64,000 nt of DNA, from positions 21,270,555 through 21,334,554 of the forward strand of contig NC_037599.1 in assembly GCF_003073045.1 (NCBI RefSeq). The letters run 5' to 3'. Positions within the stretch are counted from its first letter, which is position 1, and every line of letters starts with the position of its first letter. Of this stretch, positions 24,700 through 37,200 are shown piece after piece. The notes below the pieces were generated by a model. The model saw nothing but the letters and a program-made list of their open reading frames with translations. It searched no databases and had not been told where the DNA came from. The DNA is from Pomacea canaliculata. Lineage: Eukaryota > Mollusca > Gastropoda > Architaenioglossa > Ampullariidae. A program made the translations under genes and the position numbers.

Positions 24700-24960
24700 C
24701 AACTTCCAGCTGGAGACCGACACCAATATCCTTCAAAACAACCAGACTACATGTGAATCTGCAAACCTACCAGTCCTACGGGAAAATGATATGAAAGAGC
24801 TGTGCCTGTACACAGTTTGAAGGGAGAAAGTCGCCAGGGATTGACAGTGTGCCTGCGTGCTGGTCAAGCAGGGTGGGGAAGGCACTACAAAAATTCTGGG
24901 AATGCAAAGAATGGACGCAGTCACTAGTCATATTACTGGACTGCTTGCAGACGATTTTAC
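24700..24960 (+). mobile_element. LINE reverse-transcriptase fragment (RTE/CR1-like)
   Basis: The plus strand reads LPVLREND followed about 20 codons on by RKSPGIDSVPACW, with a small frame change between them. This matches the linker and first RT motif of LINE polymerases (LR.E.....L..GKSPG.DN.PAE). No ends or tail were identified; it is a short dead piece. Confidence 0.55.
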
Positions 24961-25069
24961 CAGTTATAACTACTAAAACGAGGCAGGTGTGTACAAAGCT
25001 TCCGGTTTAGTCACATTCATTGTTTAGGCTCGCCGAGACTAACAGCGCAGATCTTCGCAAGAGGCTCAG

Positions 25070-25256
25070 CATTGGTCTCGGCAGACAGACAGCAATCCAC
25101 CTATACACGTCCGTGGACTGAGTGCCTGTCACCAGCGCAGTGAGGACTGGCTGTCCTGCTCTCGTCTCAGGCTCACTGTTCTTTCTGTACCTATGACATA
25201 TGTTTACAGGGCTGGCGTTGCCTTGCCGTTATATATACACACACACTGTATAACCT
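25070..25256 (+). mobile_element. tRNA-derived SINE fragment
   Basis: GTGGACTGAGTGCCTGTCACC and the following GAGGACTGGCTGTCCTG resemble the heads of the other SINEs in the window. The body TATGTTTACAGGGCTGGCG is shared with the copies at 20.0 and 44.3 kb, and it ends in a TATATACACACA tail. The ISL2EU element starts within a few bases of its 3' end. Confidence 0.55.
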
Positions 25257-25368
25257 TAGGGTGGTTTTCACGTGACGTCATCAGTTTTTGCGAGCTGCTT
25301 CAGCGGCCATTTTTCCTCCCCTCTTAAAGCAGTGGTTACTGAAGCTTGCTGGCAACTGATCGGTTATC

Positions 25369-27313
25369 ATGGTCGTCTGCGGCATAAAAGGATGCGGAAA
25401 CAAGCCCTGCAGTAAACGAAATGTTCTCTAGATGTATCTCTTTCATAAGATACCCAAAATTATTTTGAACCAAGGGGACGAAACAAGAATTCTTACAGAA
25501 GACGACGTCGTCTGTGGTAGGCAGCCGTTTACCGAAAGGATATTACAACAGCAGAAGAAGTGGAACAAAATACTTATCTGTTCGAAACACTTTGTTGGCG
25601 GTAAGAAACCAGACGCTTTCCAAATTGCTAAAGTATTTAACGTTGTTCTGCATGTTGTACACTTTGTGATAAATATTTTCTTCATTGTAGGTTGGTGACA
25701 GTTCACGTGATTTGAGTGAACATCAAAACAAGACTTGAATTATGCATGACCATGACTAATAAACTATAGCTATAGAGAGAGAGGATAAAAAATGTTATTT
25801 CTACTCCATTATTTTTCTTTTTAGACGTGTATTTGGTTTATTTTGTTTCAGTGCTGATTATTATTATTTTTTGGTAGTTAATATCACAAAGATGTAATTC
25901 ATGGGTTGTTTTATTTTTGTGTCTAGGAAAGCCAGCATATGTGAATTTCCGGAACAGCCCTTCCTGGCTTCCCACTCTACACTTGGGACATGAGCGATCA
26001 AGTACTTGCTCAGAAGCTGAGACTTCAAAAAACAGGTATTTGAGGCTTGTGTCTCGCAAAAGAAGTAATGCATCTGTCCCTACTCTACATACTGCAAGCA
26101 AGAAGCGAAAATCAATCAGCAGTGAGACAAGCCAGGAAGAAAAATTATGTGAAAGTGATTTTGGTTGCTCAAGTGCTTGCGAAGAAAGTTTACATGGTGA
26201 CATAGAAGATTCCTGTTCAAATGATAAGAACACTCAAACAGATTTTGGTTGCTCAAGTGCTTGCAAAGAAAGTTTACATGGTGGCATAGAAGATTCATGT
26301 TCAAATGATCAGAACACTCAAACAGATTTGACTGGACTAAATATAGATGCTATCATGCAGGACTCTGAGACCAGACTTCTTGATTCAGTTAAAAACAGAC
26401 AACATTGTTCTATTTATGAAAGACAGGTGTATGTTGAAGATGAAGCTAAAGTTCCATTCTACACAGGACTTCCTTCATTGGCAGTAATGGACCTTATTTT
26501 CAGAACGGTAGAGCCATACATGTCTAATCAAACACAGTCACTGTCCAAAGAGCAAGAGTTTTGCTGTGTTTAATTAAGATCAGACTGAACTACCAATTCC
26601 AGGATATAGGGTATCAGCTGAAAGTATCCGTGTCAACTGTGCAAAGGAGTTTCATAGAACTCTTGATGTACTTGTAGCACGGTTGTCTTTTTGTTGCACT
26701 GGCCTTCAAGAGAAGCTCTGAAACTGTCTATGCCTATGTGCTTTAGAGAAAACTTTAAAGATAAAGTTGCTGTTATTGTTGACTGTTTTGAACTTGAAGC
26801 ACAGAAACCCTCGGCCAAACCAATCAGATCCAAGTTTATTCCAACTATAAAAAATATCATTCTGCCAAATATCTGATTGGGATCACGCCACAAGGTTCAA
26901 TCAGCTACATTTCAGATGCATTTGGTGGCAGGGCTTCAGACAAACACATCATTGAAAATACTTCTTTGTTGTCCAACTTGTTACCAGGAGATATAATTAT
27001 GGCCGACAGAGGTTTCAACATTGAAGATGAAGTTCTTTTTTATTAATCTAAATTAATAATTCCAGATTTTACCCATGGGAAAAAGCAACTTCACCCACTA
27101 CAAGTTGAAAATTCGAGAAAAATAGCCTCTGTACGAATTCATGTTGAGAGAGTTATAGGCTTTGTTCACAGAAAGTTTGGAATTTTGCAGTCTAAAGTGC
27201 CTATTGACCTGATGGCAACAAAGCCTGGTGATGATAATCCAGTCATAGACAAAATAGTTCAGCTTTGTTGCTGCATTGTAAATTTACATAAATCCATAGT
27301 GCCTATTGAGTAG
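25369..27313 (+). pseudogene. ISL2EU THAP-DDE transposase, broken
   Basis: Exon 1 (25369-25600) begins MVVCGIKGCGNKPCSKR and carries a THAP-like C2CH finger (FHKIP, then ICSKHFVGGKPA across the splice). Exon 2 starts at 25927 after TGTCTAG. A Lys/Ser-rich linker holds a 28-residue tandem repeat. The DDE_Tnp_4-type catalytic part reads LHWPSREALKLSMP, VAVIVDCFE (first Asp), YLIGITPQGSISYISDAFGG, LLPGDIIMADRGF (second Asp) and RIHVERVIGF (Glu region), ending at TAG 27311-27313. Defects: an in-frame TAG at 25429, single-base frame slips near 26571, 26690 and 26835, and an in-frame TAA near 27043. The slips fit loss of one T or G in short runs. The YqaJ gene faces it from the right. Confidence 0.85.
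26157..26324 (+). repeat. 84-bp tandem duplication inside the transposase linker
   Basis: Two adjacent 84-base units (26157-26240, 26241-26324) differ at only a few positions and keep the frame. They code for a 28-residue unit starting DFGCSSAC and ending NTQT, rich in Cys, Ser and acidic residues. The start of a third unit (D) follows. Confidence 0.9.
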
Positions 27314-28107
27314 CTATAGTGCAATTTTTTAGTTTGAAATCAGCATTTATTTTCAGAATGCATGCTTGCAATCTGTATATGTTTACATTACCAGAGAAGT
27401 TATTCTCAGATATAAAATGCACAATTACCTTACTGTACTTCTTGTTCTTTCGCACTTTATTTATAATAGCATGATGATATCCAACTGATCAGATAAGTTA
27501 CTTGGTAAGTTGATGTGAAACAGTGTGAAGAATATAGAATTTGTTCCTTGCCGGAGATGTCATGCTTTGTATGTTGTTGATCAAAATATTTGCTGTTGAC
27601 AGAATATTGTTAATATGTTTTGCTTATTACCAGGATACTCAAACATGTATAATTGAATCAAATGTTATTGTCATTTGATTGCAAATGCTGTTTGTTTGCT
27701 CAGAAGCTAATTCAGAGCAATATTGATGCCAGAGCTTCTTTGTGGATTTCAGATTACCTAACCAATAGTTCTTCTTAGTAATCCATATCAGTGATGTTAT
27801 TTAGATTGGGATTTTGATATGTTCCTTCTCTTAGCCTGTAATGATTTTTTATGTAAAGTTATGTTCTGTCAGCAGACACAAAAGTTTTCTGGAAAGGATT
27901 AATAAATATGTATTTGAATGTGCAAAAGTTTATAAAACAATAAAGACAATTATTTACAACACCTTGATATTGTCTCTACGTCCAACATATATAATTTTAT
28001 GTGTCACTATGTACTGTTAGTATTTAATATTATACATATACATTTATTGCAACATTTGTCTCTTCAATTATCATGTTGTATGAAGTCTGTAGAAAATATA
28101 AACTTCA

Positions 28108-28877
28108 TCATTTCCTGCAGTGGTGACAGAGCCATGTTTTTTTGGGTACACGCTTCAGTTTAATACATTCAAGGTGAAACCACTGCTTGTATGGACAGTT
28201 TTCACTAATGCAGTGAATCATGGGTCGTCCGTCATCAGCTCCCCCACACACACAGAACTTCTTTTGTGCAGATGATGTTGGCAAGTTAAATGTTGCCAAA
28301 GACTTTCTCTTAGTTGAGAAATAGTGTGCCAGGATCTCGGGCATGACACATTCCTTGTGAAACATTGCAGCCTGCAGAGATTTTTCCTCCCAGAATTCCT
28401 GATCAGGAAAATTCTTATTTTGAGGAGCAGTAGGTGCGGTGACCAGACAACAAAGTCACAATAACTTTGTTTGGCGATGTGCATCTGGCACTGTACTTGG
28501 AAATAGTACGCATGTTTCTCCTGGAGTCCTACTGGCTGCCGATCATTGTCCAGTTTCAAAAAGTCTAGGTCTTGGTGTGTAGCGTCTTTTGATTTCAGTC
28601 TGGCAGGACACTTAATTTCTACACATCCAGCACCACAGCACTCACATGATATCATGGCATCTGGTGAGGCCCCAAAAACAGGATACTCAGGGTTCATGTG
28701 GAGCCCTGACTCAATCATAATAAAAGAACGATGTTCCCCTTTCATTTTGCTGAGGTATTCCTGCTTGGCCTTTTCTTCATGCTCAATCCCCCATTTTAGA
28801 GCCAAGACAGTGAGTTTTAATAGTGTGCAAGGAGTTCGGTGCACTTGGTAAATGTGTTTGACGAAAGGAAGAGCCAT
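28108..28877 (-). pseudogene. ISL2EU YqaJ-like nuclease with C-terminal PHD finger, one frame break
   Basis: From 28877 the minus strand reads a YqaJ/lambda-exonuclease-like core: WGIEHEEKAKQEY (Glu), FGASPDA (Asp), CVEIKCPAR (Glu-x-Lys) and YYFQVQCQMHIA. After VVWSPH the frame slips by one base near 28407, in a short T run, and continues as DQEFWEEKSL and MFHKECVMPEILAHYF. It then reaches a Cys4-His-Cys3 PHD-like finger (FCVCGGADDG, HCISENC, WFHLEC, WLCHHC) ending at 28108. YqaJ nucleases are known as the second protein of ISL2EU elements; their role in transposition is not established. The N-terminal zinc-binding part of longer family members is not seen. The start used is the first Met of the open frame. 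Confidence 0.82.
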
Positions 28878-30302
28878 TGTTATAGTGACTGTGTTTTCAT
28901 AGGGTTTTTTATTTTATTTTTTTTTTATCAATAAACATAGACAGACTCGTATAGGCAAAATCGTTTTGTTTATTTGAGTGAAAGAGTCCGACTCCGCTGG
29001 TGTGCTCGAGAGACGCTAGCGGTGTCGTGACACAAGCCGATATAGAGCCGCTGAAGAAACGCGAAGCGTTAGGGAAGGAAGATGGCGGACAGTGCCTCGT
29101 TGCTAACGTGTGTATCACGTGAGTGAAAACGACCCATTCTCACCCTTCCCCCGAGTTGGGCAGAGTTGTTTCCCCCAAAACTTAAAAAAGTGCGCGACAG
29201 TAGCGTCCCTTGATTTCTGCAATGGGGGACTCATCAGACGACGAGATGTTGATGCTTGCAGCAGCACTTCATGTTCTAAAGAAAAAGAAGACAGAGCGAG
29301 GATGGTGGATAAAACCATGGCTCAAAAGAGGAGCCCAACAAAGCGCCTACAATGCTCTGATGCTGGAACTGAGTGCTGTGGATTCAGACTCTTACAGCAA
29401 CTTTGTGAGAATGGACCCGCAGAACTTTCAGATGCTGCTCGCACGTGTAGGGCCGTACATCATAAAGCGAACAACAAATATGCGCGAGTACATCGCACAT
29501 GGGGAAAGGCTTGCTGTGACGCTGATATTTCTAGCCACAGGTGAGATTTTGTTCTTTTTTAATCAGTCAGTTAAAAAAAAGTGTCTGTATAAGGTCTACA
29601 AACGCTACTACTTTTGGCTAAAATTAAGTCTTCTATTACAAAGAAACCAAGATGCTATTACAATGTTTAAGCTGTATGCAGTATGTGCAAGTCACCCTGC
29701 GGAGCCTTTTCAATGTTTCTCATATTAGTGAATAATGACCTGTTAGTGCAGAATGCTTTGTCCTTTATTATTTGAATTTAAAGAGTCAGTGTCCTATTAC
29801 ATTCAGTATTTTTTGCAATTTCAATGGCATCTTTTCAAATATCAGATTGCTCATGGTTAAATTGTACAGATAAGTACTACAACATATAATAATAATATTT
29901 TTTGGGGAGGAAGAAAAGGAATCACATCACATGTCAAAACAATTTGTTTCAGGAGACAGTTACCAGTCCTTGTGTTTTCTCTATCGTCTGGGGAGAAGTA
30001 CCATTGGGGAAATCATTCCAGACACATGTAGAGCAATTACTGCTGCTCTGAAAGATCAGTATTTGGAGCTAGGTGATGATTTTGCTTGTTTAAAAGTTGA
30101 AACTTACTTCTGTATTAAATTTAAAGTTAGTTTTCCCAGTAGTTTCATCTATGAAACTAATTTGTACTTAATTCTTAAAAAATTCTAAATAAAATATAGG
30201 AATAACTTCATTAAACAAAGAAAGTTTGATGTATGTGTGTGCATATTCATTTCATCTTATGATATGTGTGTTTGTAGGATGTCAGTTTCTCTGACTTTTT
30301 TT

Positions 30303-30317
30303 CTGGGGGGGGGGGTC
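30303..30317 (+). repeat. Poly-G run
   Basis: A G run of about ten bases after TTTTTTTCTG, inside the Harbinger remnant. Such runs are also common places for sequencing length errors. Confidence 0.8.
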
Positions 30318-30495
30318 TTCTTTTGTTTTGAACCATTCTCAATATGCTACACTAGCACATCAGTGATACATTCAGTCAGACACATTGAGAAAATTGTGAC
30401 TCACATTACAAACAGCATGAAATGCAAATGTTTTATTTTGGTCAAGGTCATAGACACCTAGAAAAGAACCATTAATTCCTTTAAGCATAGAGGTC

Positions 30496-30905
30496 CTAGT
30501 CGTTTTTTGCTAGGTTCTGTCTTAAAGCCTTTGATACCAGGTTGTCAATATCTAGTTTTGTAAGTTTCCTTTGTGTAATATCTGGTAATTCTGAAATTTC
30601 TTGAGTAAGATTTTTTGCCCACATAAGTTCAGGGTCCTCTTTTGGTCTATTTTTATTTCTGTCATAATCTATGATGCACTTAGTCAGATCATCACCCTGA
30701 TCTTTTTGTGCTCTTTTTTCTTGCCTTTTGCCTGCATCTGAGTAGTCAATTCTTGACCCGCAAGGGCTTGAAGTTAGTGAAAGTTTTGGATCATCGTTAG
30801 CCCCTTCAGACTTGAGTTTCAGTGACTTCCTTTTCTGTCTGGCACTGGTAAAAATGATCGTCTTCGCTTTGCTGTTGGTGATTCACCACTTGTGTTTCCT
30901 ACAAT
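30496..30905 (-). pseudogene. C-terminal part of a MADF/BESS-like Harbinger partner protein
   Basis: The minus strand has about 115 residues of open frame ending at TAG 30496-30498. It has a basic, charged linker (GKRQEKRAQKDQGDDL) and a C-terminal helix-rich stretch (PELMWAKNLTQEISELPD, then RKLTKLDIDNLV) with the spacing of a BESS-type interaction motif. A GNTSGESPTAKRRR piece upstream is one base out of frame. The N-terminal MADF or SANT DNA-binding part is absent, because transposase exon 3 occupies the space where it would lie. Assignment to the second Harbinger gene rests on position and general resemblance. Confidence 0.5.
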
Positions 30906-31260
30906 GCAATACCAAATAATTTGTTATAACGGTTGTGTAAGAAGTTCTTTCCTTTTCTTACATGCATTAGTTTAATTCATACGGTTTCACTTCTCGTCTG
31001 TTATGTTTACAGGTTCCCAATACAACACAAAAATGGGAAGCCATTACAAGAGTCTTTGAAGAAAAATGGAATTTTCCACGCTGTATTGGGGTTATAGATG
31101 GAAAACATTTTGCTATAAAGGCCCCTTTAGAAGTGGTTCTACTCTTTCTGCAAGAGAAGTTAGAAATAAATTTCGTGACTACTTCTGGGCTCATGGTGAG
31201 GTTCACTGGCAGTGGGATCAAATATAAAACTATTTGTTGCAATGTATCTGGCTGAGAGTC

Positions 31261-34200
31261 CATGATCTTTAAGAATCATTTTTTTTTTCTGAAATAAACT
31301 TGCTGAGCTGGTCAGAAACATTTCATTTTTTAAAGTTATTGCCTGTTTAGAAAGGTTACAATTAACATATATTTTGTAGTGTTTTTAATAGATATGATTT
31401 TGATAGTTTTGAGCAATTATTCACATCTCACATACAGCCACCTCGCACACTGTCATTTAATGTCTGTTTAGTGATGATGTTTTAGAATGTGTTTGATCCA
31501 AATAAAGTTTTATTTTTTTAATAAATGTATTTTGCGAATTACAGTGTATGCTCAGAGATCTGTTTGTGATATACAATTTATTATCCGGTCTGTGAATATT
31601 TCATGACAAACAAAATTGATTGTAGACAAGTTGAGTGGGAGGGTGGACTTGACAACAAAATTTTTATCAAACTGTTCACAGTAGGATATTTTAAGCCACC
31701 TTAAACAACCTTTGTGACAAGATGTAATAAATTTATTATATGTTACTGCTTATGTATATATGTATAAATCATTCTGTTTACCAAGTTCGAAGATATTTCA
31801 GCGCCACTAGAGACATTACTGGCAACAGGAATTTCAACTGCTGGTAAAAGGGCCATGAACTGTAGTAGACAACACATGCTCCAGCCCCACTTTGGTTTTA
31901 TTTATTTTATGCATTTCCCTTAAAAATGTGTTTCGGAGGCTGGCAACCGATCCTGCCTGTGGAGAAGTAAAAGCCTCAAGGTGACAGGTTTCCCGTGTCC
32001 TTCTTGACTAGTTGTGAGGTGACAGGTCCTGCTTGGCAGAACAGTATCCCCTCCCCAAGGGTCTGGCTGCTGCAAGGTGACTAGTTCTGCCCACCTCGAG
32101 TATGGGAGAAGTGCCATGATGGCTCAGGTCTCTCAAACCCCACTCCTCTCTCCTCTGGGTAGATCCTTTTAATTAGTTACTACAGGTTGTCCAGCTGCAA
32201 AGTGCTGGGCGCTCGTAAATGTGAAATTCTAAAAGCTGTGATACGCGTGTGCACATTTTCTGCTCTAGATTGTACTGCTGATGTTTATTAAAGTGTGTAC
32301 TTTCCTGAAATGCATACATCCAAAAATCCCACAACTTTGATGTCAGTTTAAGGTGCTGTCAAACAAAATTATGGGACTACATAACCTTCACTGTTGGTGC
32401 TAACAGAACAGAACAAGAAGTTTCAGCAGATCGTTATTATCTTCTCAGACCTTGACAAGAAATTCCTAACATGGGAGATAATGTGATATCAACCAGAGAT
32501 TTCACTCTCAAACTACAGATCACATTCTCATACTTGAGAAAGTCTGCTCAACTTTGATGGTCTGCTATAGGACTTTCTAGTGAAAGAGCAGTAAAAATGA
32601 TTGGCATACCAAACACAGCTGGGACTCTAGCCAAGAGACACAGCTACCTACAAAATACCAGAGACCCAAACATTTCAGTGCAGTTCTGATCCCACTGCAC
32701 AAGCATTTGATACAAAAGTAGGACTGATCACACCGTGAAACAAAATCACATTATTTTACCAATTTGCATACATAAAGACAGACAAAACAATTCAACATGC
32801 TACTGTAAATATAGTTTATTTTTGTACAAACCATGATTAGGTGACTCCTTTGCTTGTAACTGTGCAAATACCAAAAAAGCCTTATGATAAAAAATTCCTA
32901 TTTAAGATAATGTGGGAGCAAATTGGTGATGCACATCAACAAGTGAAAATATGATAATTTGAGTGTTTACAATTTTGTTGATCGAAATTCTCGTGTCAAA
33001 AGTAGAAAGGGGATGAGTGAACAAGTATAAGATTAACAAAAGGTTAAAATGGTTATGCAACTGTGTAACATCTTTTCCAGTCTGCAGTGGTGGCTTTCCC
33101 TCACCCTTTATTGAGTATAAGGTTTATGATCTGTGGAGGAAAAGGGGGGAAGAGTCACAGACAAACTAGTAAAGCACATTAAATTTACCACTATTTCAGT
33201 ATTTCGTACATTTTTGTAGGAGCTACTTTTCAGCGAAGATGAATCTTTTCAAAACTTGTAAATTAATTGTTGACCTTCCAACTGTTTTCCAGTCACAAAT
33301 TTGGAATGTGGTGTTTTCAGTAGTTTAACATAGTTTGGCAGAGGTAAGAATATAAATATGAGTAGTATTCAGACTTTCAACCCATTCAGCAATATCTGTT
33401 ATGTGCTTATACATCAATTCACCATCTCTGTGTCTTAACCACTCACCACTGCAACATTTAAGTAGTTGTTCACTGAAACCAAATGTTTGGACATCAAGTA
33501 TGCTGTTGAGTAATCACTAGTTCCAGCAACTGACATCAATTTGCATAAAAAAGTTGTCACCGAACTTATGTCACGTGTTCCTAAACAGACACACTTTTAT
33601 CACGAAAAAGAAGCCACAGCCATGTGCAAATGCGCTAAGGGCCAAGATTTGCCCCCCTCTCCTCATTCATTAATCCCGCACCATAAAAATGATAAAGGTT
33701 CCATAGTGCTCTATCCACATTTCTGGCAAAGAAATTAAGAACCGATACAAATACTGATGGGCAAAAGATTACTCATACCTAAAGCAAAGAAAGAAGAGCT
33801 AGTAAGGTCAAGCTGATTTTGCTTCTGACAAAACTTCTCAGAATGATTGTGGTAATTTGACATTTCTTGTGACTTATGTAAGTGCAAAGATTGCCAATAA
33901 TACAGACAATGGTATACGACTATGCATAAGCTTCTACCCCACATATGTATTATCATACTTTAATTCTCTACTACTATTTAGTGCATAAATGTATAGTGCT
34001 CAGCATAGGTTTTCCCCGTGTATTCATGTGGAATGGTCAGTTGCTAGAATTTAGCTACTGCATGGGGTAACAAAATAATAGAAGAAATTTTTGCAACCTC
34101 CAAAAATTATTTTGCCACAATTTCCACAGCTATTTTAAGCATGTATTATCTTCTATTTGAAAACTGTACAAAAAAAAGTAGCATACAAGGGCTGGCTGGG

Positions 34201-37200
34201 CAGTGTACAATCATGCTAGAAGGATGCTAAAGAATATCTATAAAATATGAGTAGATTAGCATGATCATGTGCCTGGCCCCTAAGTGTCATTTTAGAGACT
34301 TCTATATGTTGTCCATTTTAAAAATCTCCAGAATAAAAACCAAAATGACAACACAAAACTAAATACTTTCTGGATTCTATGTCTTCATCTACTAAATTAT
34401 TCCAGCATTTTGTATAACTTATTTATGACAAAAATAGGGTTTCTCCCCTAAATTAAGTGAGTATTTTTTTCAATTTCAGAGAGGCAGATTTCATATTCTC
34501 TTCAACTAAAAAAATTACAAGTTGGGAAAAACTTCATACAGATTAAACCACTGGATAATTTAAGATATACTAATTTTTTTAATGATCTACTGTTTTCTTT
34601 ATTATATATTTAAACAACACATTTTTTGTTTAAACCTAGGACGTAACTGGTCCATGATGTCATCACCTTGTCTTAAATTATTATTTCATATAATGGTATA
34701 CATAAGATTCTTACATTGTGCTTGCCTGCTAACCAATTAAATGAAAAATCAGTCACTACTAGTCCATTGGAATAATGGCACAAAGTGCCTCTTTTGTCAA
34801 ATACCAGCAGCAGGCAGAAAGAGGGCAAAGGTAGATTTCAGCTACAGCAAAGTGTATCAGTGATGTCAATAGAAGGTGAGGAAAGATTGTGTTTCACGAT
34901 TAACAAAACAGCTTAGTGTGCTGAAACATACTGCAAATGAAGAATATCCATGATGGCAGGCGAGGATCAAGCTACCCTGCCCAGCATACAATAAAATAAT
35001 TAAAATGTGCTTGTGAAGAGTGTAAATGCCTACATAGGGCTCTACATTAGATGTACATTATTTGCATAGTGCCAACACAGAATTGTTTACTCTTTACGCT
35101 TCAGCAAAGAGCAAAAACCACAAACTATATGCCACAGACAGCATATATATATCTAGATTAATTGAAAGGTGAAAAAAATGCATCCCTAACATGCTAAGCA
35201 AAAAAGTATCCTTTGTGCCATGCTTGTCTGATATGAGATGTTAAATTGTGCACAGTTTTACACAAAATATTTCCCTGTGCACCAAAGGAAAAAATCTAAA
35301 CATTGCACCAAAAAAGACTGACATGAACAACACTCTTGGGATGAAGAAGTTTTTTTGGTCTGAGACCACATACAAGATGCAATAGTGGTACTGATTAAAT
35401 TCGTAGTCTGGAGTAAATGAAGTAAACCAGAAAGGTTTATTTGGACAGTACAAGTTCTATGGAAAATGAATAAAATGCCTCATTTTCTGTGGTCTGTTCT
35501 ATGCAACCTCAGTTTCTAAGTCTCTGAATTATACTGAAAAGATTTTCTGCATTTATTAATGAGCAGCATAAAATTAAAATATTATTCATAATTTATTAAA
35601 GGACACAAAGCTCATTAATTTGTAAGAAGTCAAATAAGGGAAAATCACACCACATCACAGAAGAAAAGAATCTACAGAAGTGTATAAATAGGGAAGTAGC
35701 TTTTCTGGGAGTGGAAGAAAAGGAAGAACCAAGACGCAAACCTTTTGGAAGATCTAGAAGCTTTAGACAGCTGATGAAATCTGAATGTTACTATGTGTAA
35801 GTGGCTGCACATGCATGCATATTAGCATAAGCATTTTATCTATATTTGATGTTTATGTGCATAATGCAACTATATTTTCAATTTTGTGAATTCTTGATCA
35901 CCACTTGTTGCTGTATATATCAGCAACTGTAGCTAACAGAGGTAGAACAAATTGGACATTCTCCAAACAACTGAAAACAGTTTTGCTAAGCCAAAATATA
36001 CACCCTTTATAACTGGAGGCAGGGAAAAGTTGGGGAAGGGAAGTGAGAGATGGAAAATGGTGACAGAACAAATTATCACAACCTCTGATTAGGCTTCGTC
36101 TGTCTGAAGAAAGTCAACATAAGGAACTAAACTAACACTGGAATGCACAGGTCTGATGAAGTTCACAAGTGATCACAGTAAAGTACACTGCAGTTATTGC
36201 CTGCTCATTTACAGTCTCTTATTATGAGTGAGCACAGTGGCAACAATTTCTTAATGTCTGCAGTCCGCTCAGCTACAAGTTCTTCTTCACAATCCTTGGG
36301 TGAGTTCTCAAAAGAGGGGAACCAACATGCTTTCAACGGAAGCACAGCACAAAAATCAGACAGACAAGTGCACACAGTTATCACAAATGATCTGTTATGC
36401 ACTCCTACTTCCTACATCCAGACATTTTGAAATTTCCTTGTGAGCCTTGCTACATGGTGTGACATTTCCCCTAAATGTAAACAGACAGTTCTTTAGAAAA
36501 GTCTGATACAAATAGCTGTACCATAAGCACTTTATAAGTTTCACATCCAAATCAATATATGTTGGAAATTATACAAATATATGAAAAAAAAGCTTACCAC
36601 TGAAATACTTTTGTTCTCCAACATTTTAAAAAAGACTCGTTTGAAAATACAAATCCAAGTTCCACTTAGAAATGTCCGATATTATGGAATCTATTGTAAG
36701 CCAAAACATGAAAACTTTATGGAAAGGCATCTAATCCTTTAACATCTGTGAATGGATGGCATGGAGGAAAGATGTGAAGCACACAGATCCCTAAATGGCT
36801 ATCATGATAAATGCATCATATGTTACTCAACATTTATACTTGCATGCAAAATGGCTCCACTAAAATGTTCTGTTCTTGCTAATGCAATGGTTCTCTATCC
36901 TGAAATTTGTGCATGCTGTCAATCTACTACTTAATTAAAATCTAATGGAAGTGGCAATTGATACTACAAAAAGACAGCCTTTAAAAGACCATCGTTTGTG
37001 AAGCATAATATTATCATATCTAGAACAAAGCTTTTTTCATTTAAGGATTATATATGACACTCCATACCATCCACTTTGTGGTGTGCGTACAAAGACTGGC
37101 AACAATGTAAACCATTATTACAAAAAATGACTACTTACATCCTATAAACTCCAAACTGTAAGATCTTGCCTGTTACTAACGTATTACAGATCTTCAAATT

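Larger units (their letters stand above)
25259..29135. mobile_element. ISL2EU (IS4EU-type) DNA transposon, about 3.9 kb
   Basis: The left end GGGTGGTTTTCACGTGAC is mirrored at the right end by GTGAAAACGACCC, giving short inverted repeats of 13 bases with one mismatch; further in, both ends carry CACGTGA and a GCGGC-rich patch. Between them lie two convergent genes: a THAP plus DDE transposase on the plus strand and a YqaJ-type nuclease with a PHD finger on the minus strand. This two-gene layout is the known hallmark of ISL2EU elements. Both genes carry frame breaks, so this copy cannot act as it stands, yet both ends and both genes are kept, suggesting fairly recent insertion. A target-site duplication was not resolved. 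Confidence 0.85.
29222..31250 (+). pseudogene. Harbinger (HARBI1-like) transposase, internally shortened
   Basis: Exon 1 (29222-29540) starts MGDSSDDEMLMLAAALHVL and contains WWIKPWLKRG, FVRMDPQNFQMLLARVGP and GERLAVTLIFLATG, then a GTGAGA donor. Exon 2 (from 29953) continues in phase with GDSYQSLCFLYRLGRSTIGE. Exon 3 (from 31013) reads VPNTTQKWEAITRVFEEKW and then CIGVIDGKHFAIKAP with the first catalytic Asp. Straight after that, one base over, comes a family-like C-terminus (REVRNKFRDYF, then VHWQWDQI). The middle with the second Asp and the Glu is therefore missing: a catalytically dead deletion derivative. The exon 2 to exon 3 junction is unclear. Confidence 0.75.
29136..31260. mobile_element. 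PIF/Harbinger DNA transposon remnant
   Basis: Plus-strand pieces of a Harbinger transposase (29222-31250) enclose a minus-strand C-terminal piece of the second, DNA-binding protein typical of this superfamily (30496-30905). It begins right where ISL2EU ends. I could not identify its own terminal repeats or the TWA target duplication, so both limits are approximate. Confidence 0.7.

Noticed and set aside
25259-29135. A virus-derived element, suggested by the viral-recombinase-like YqaJ nuclease
   Set aside because: Short inverted ends and a THAP-DDE transposase partner make it a plain ISL2EU DNA transposon. No capsid, envelope, polymerase or long terminal repeat was seen in the window.
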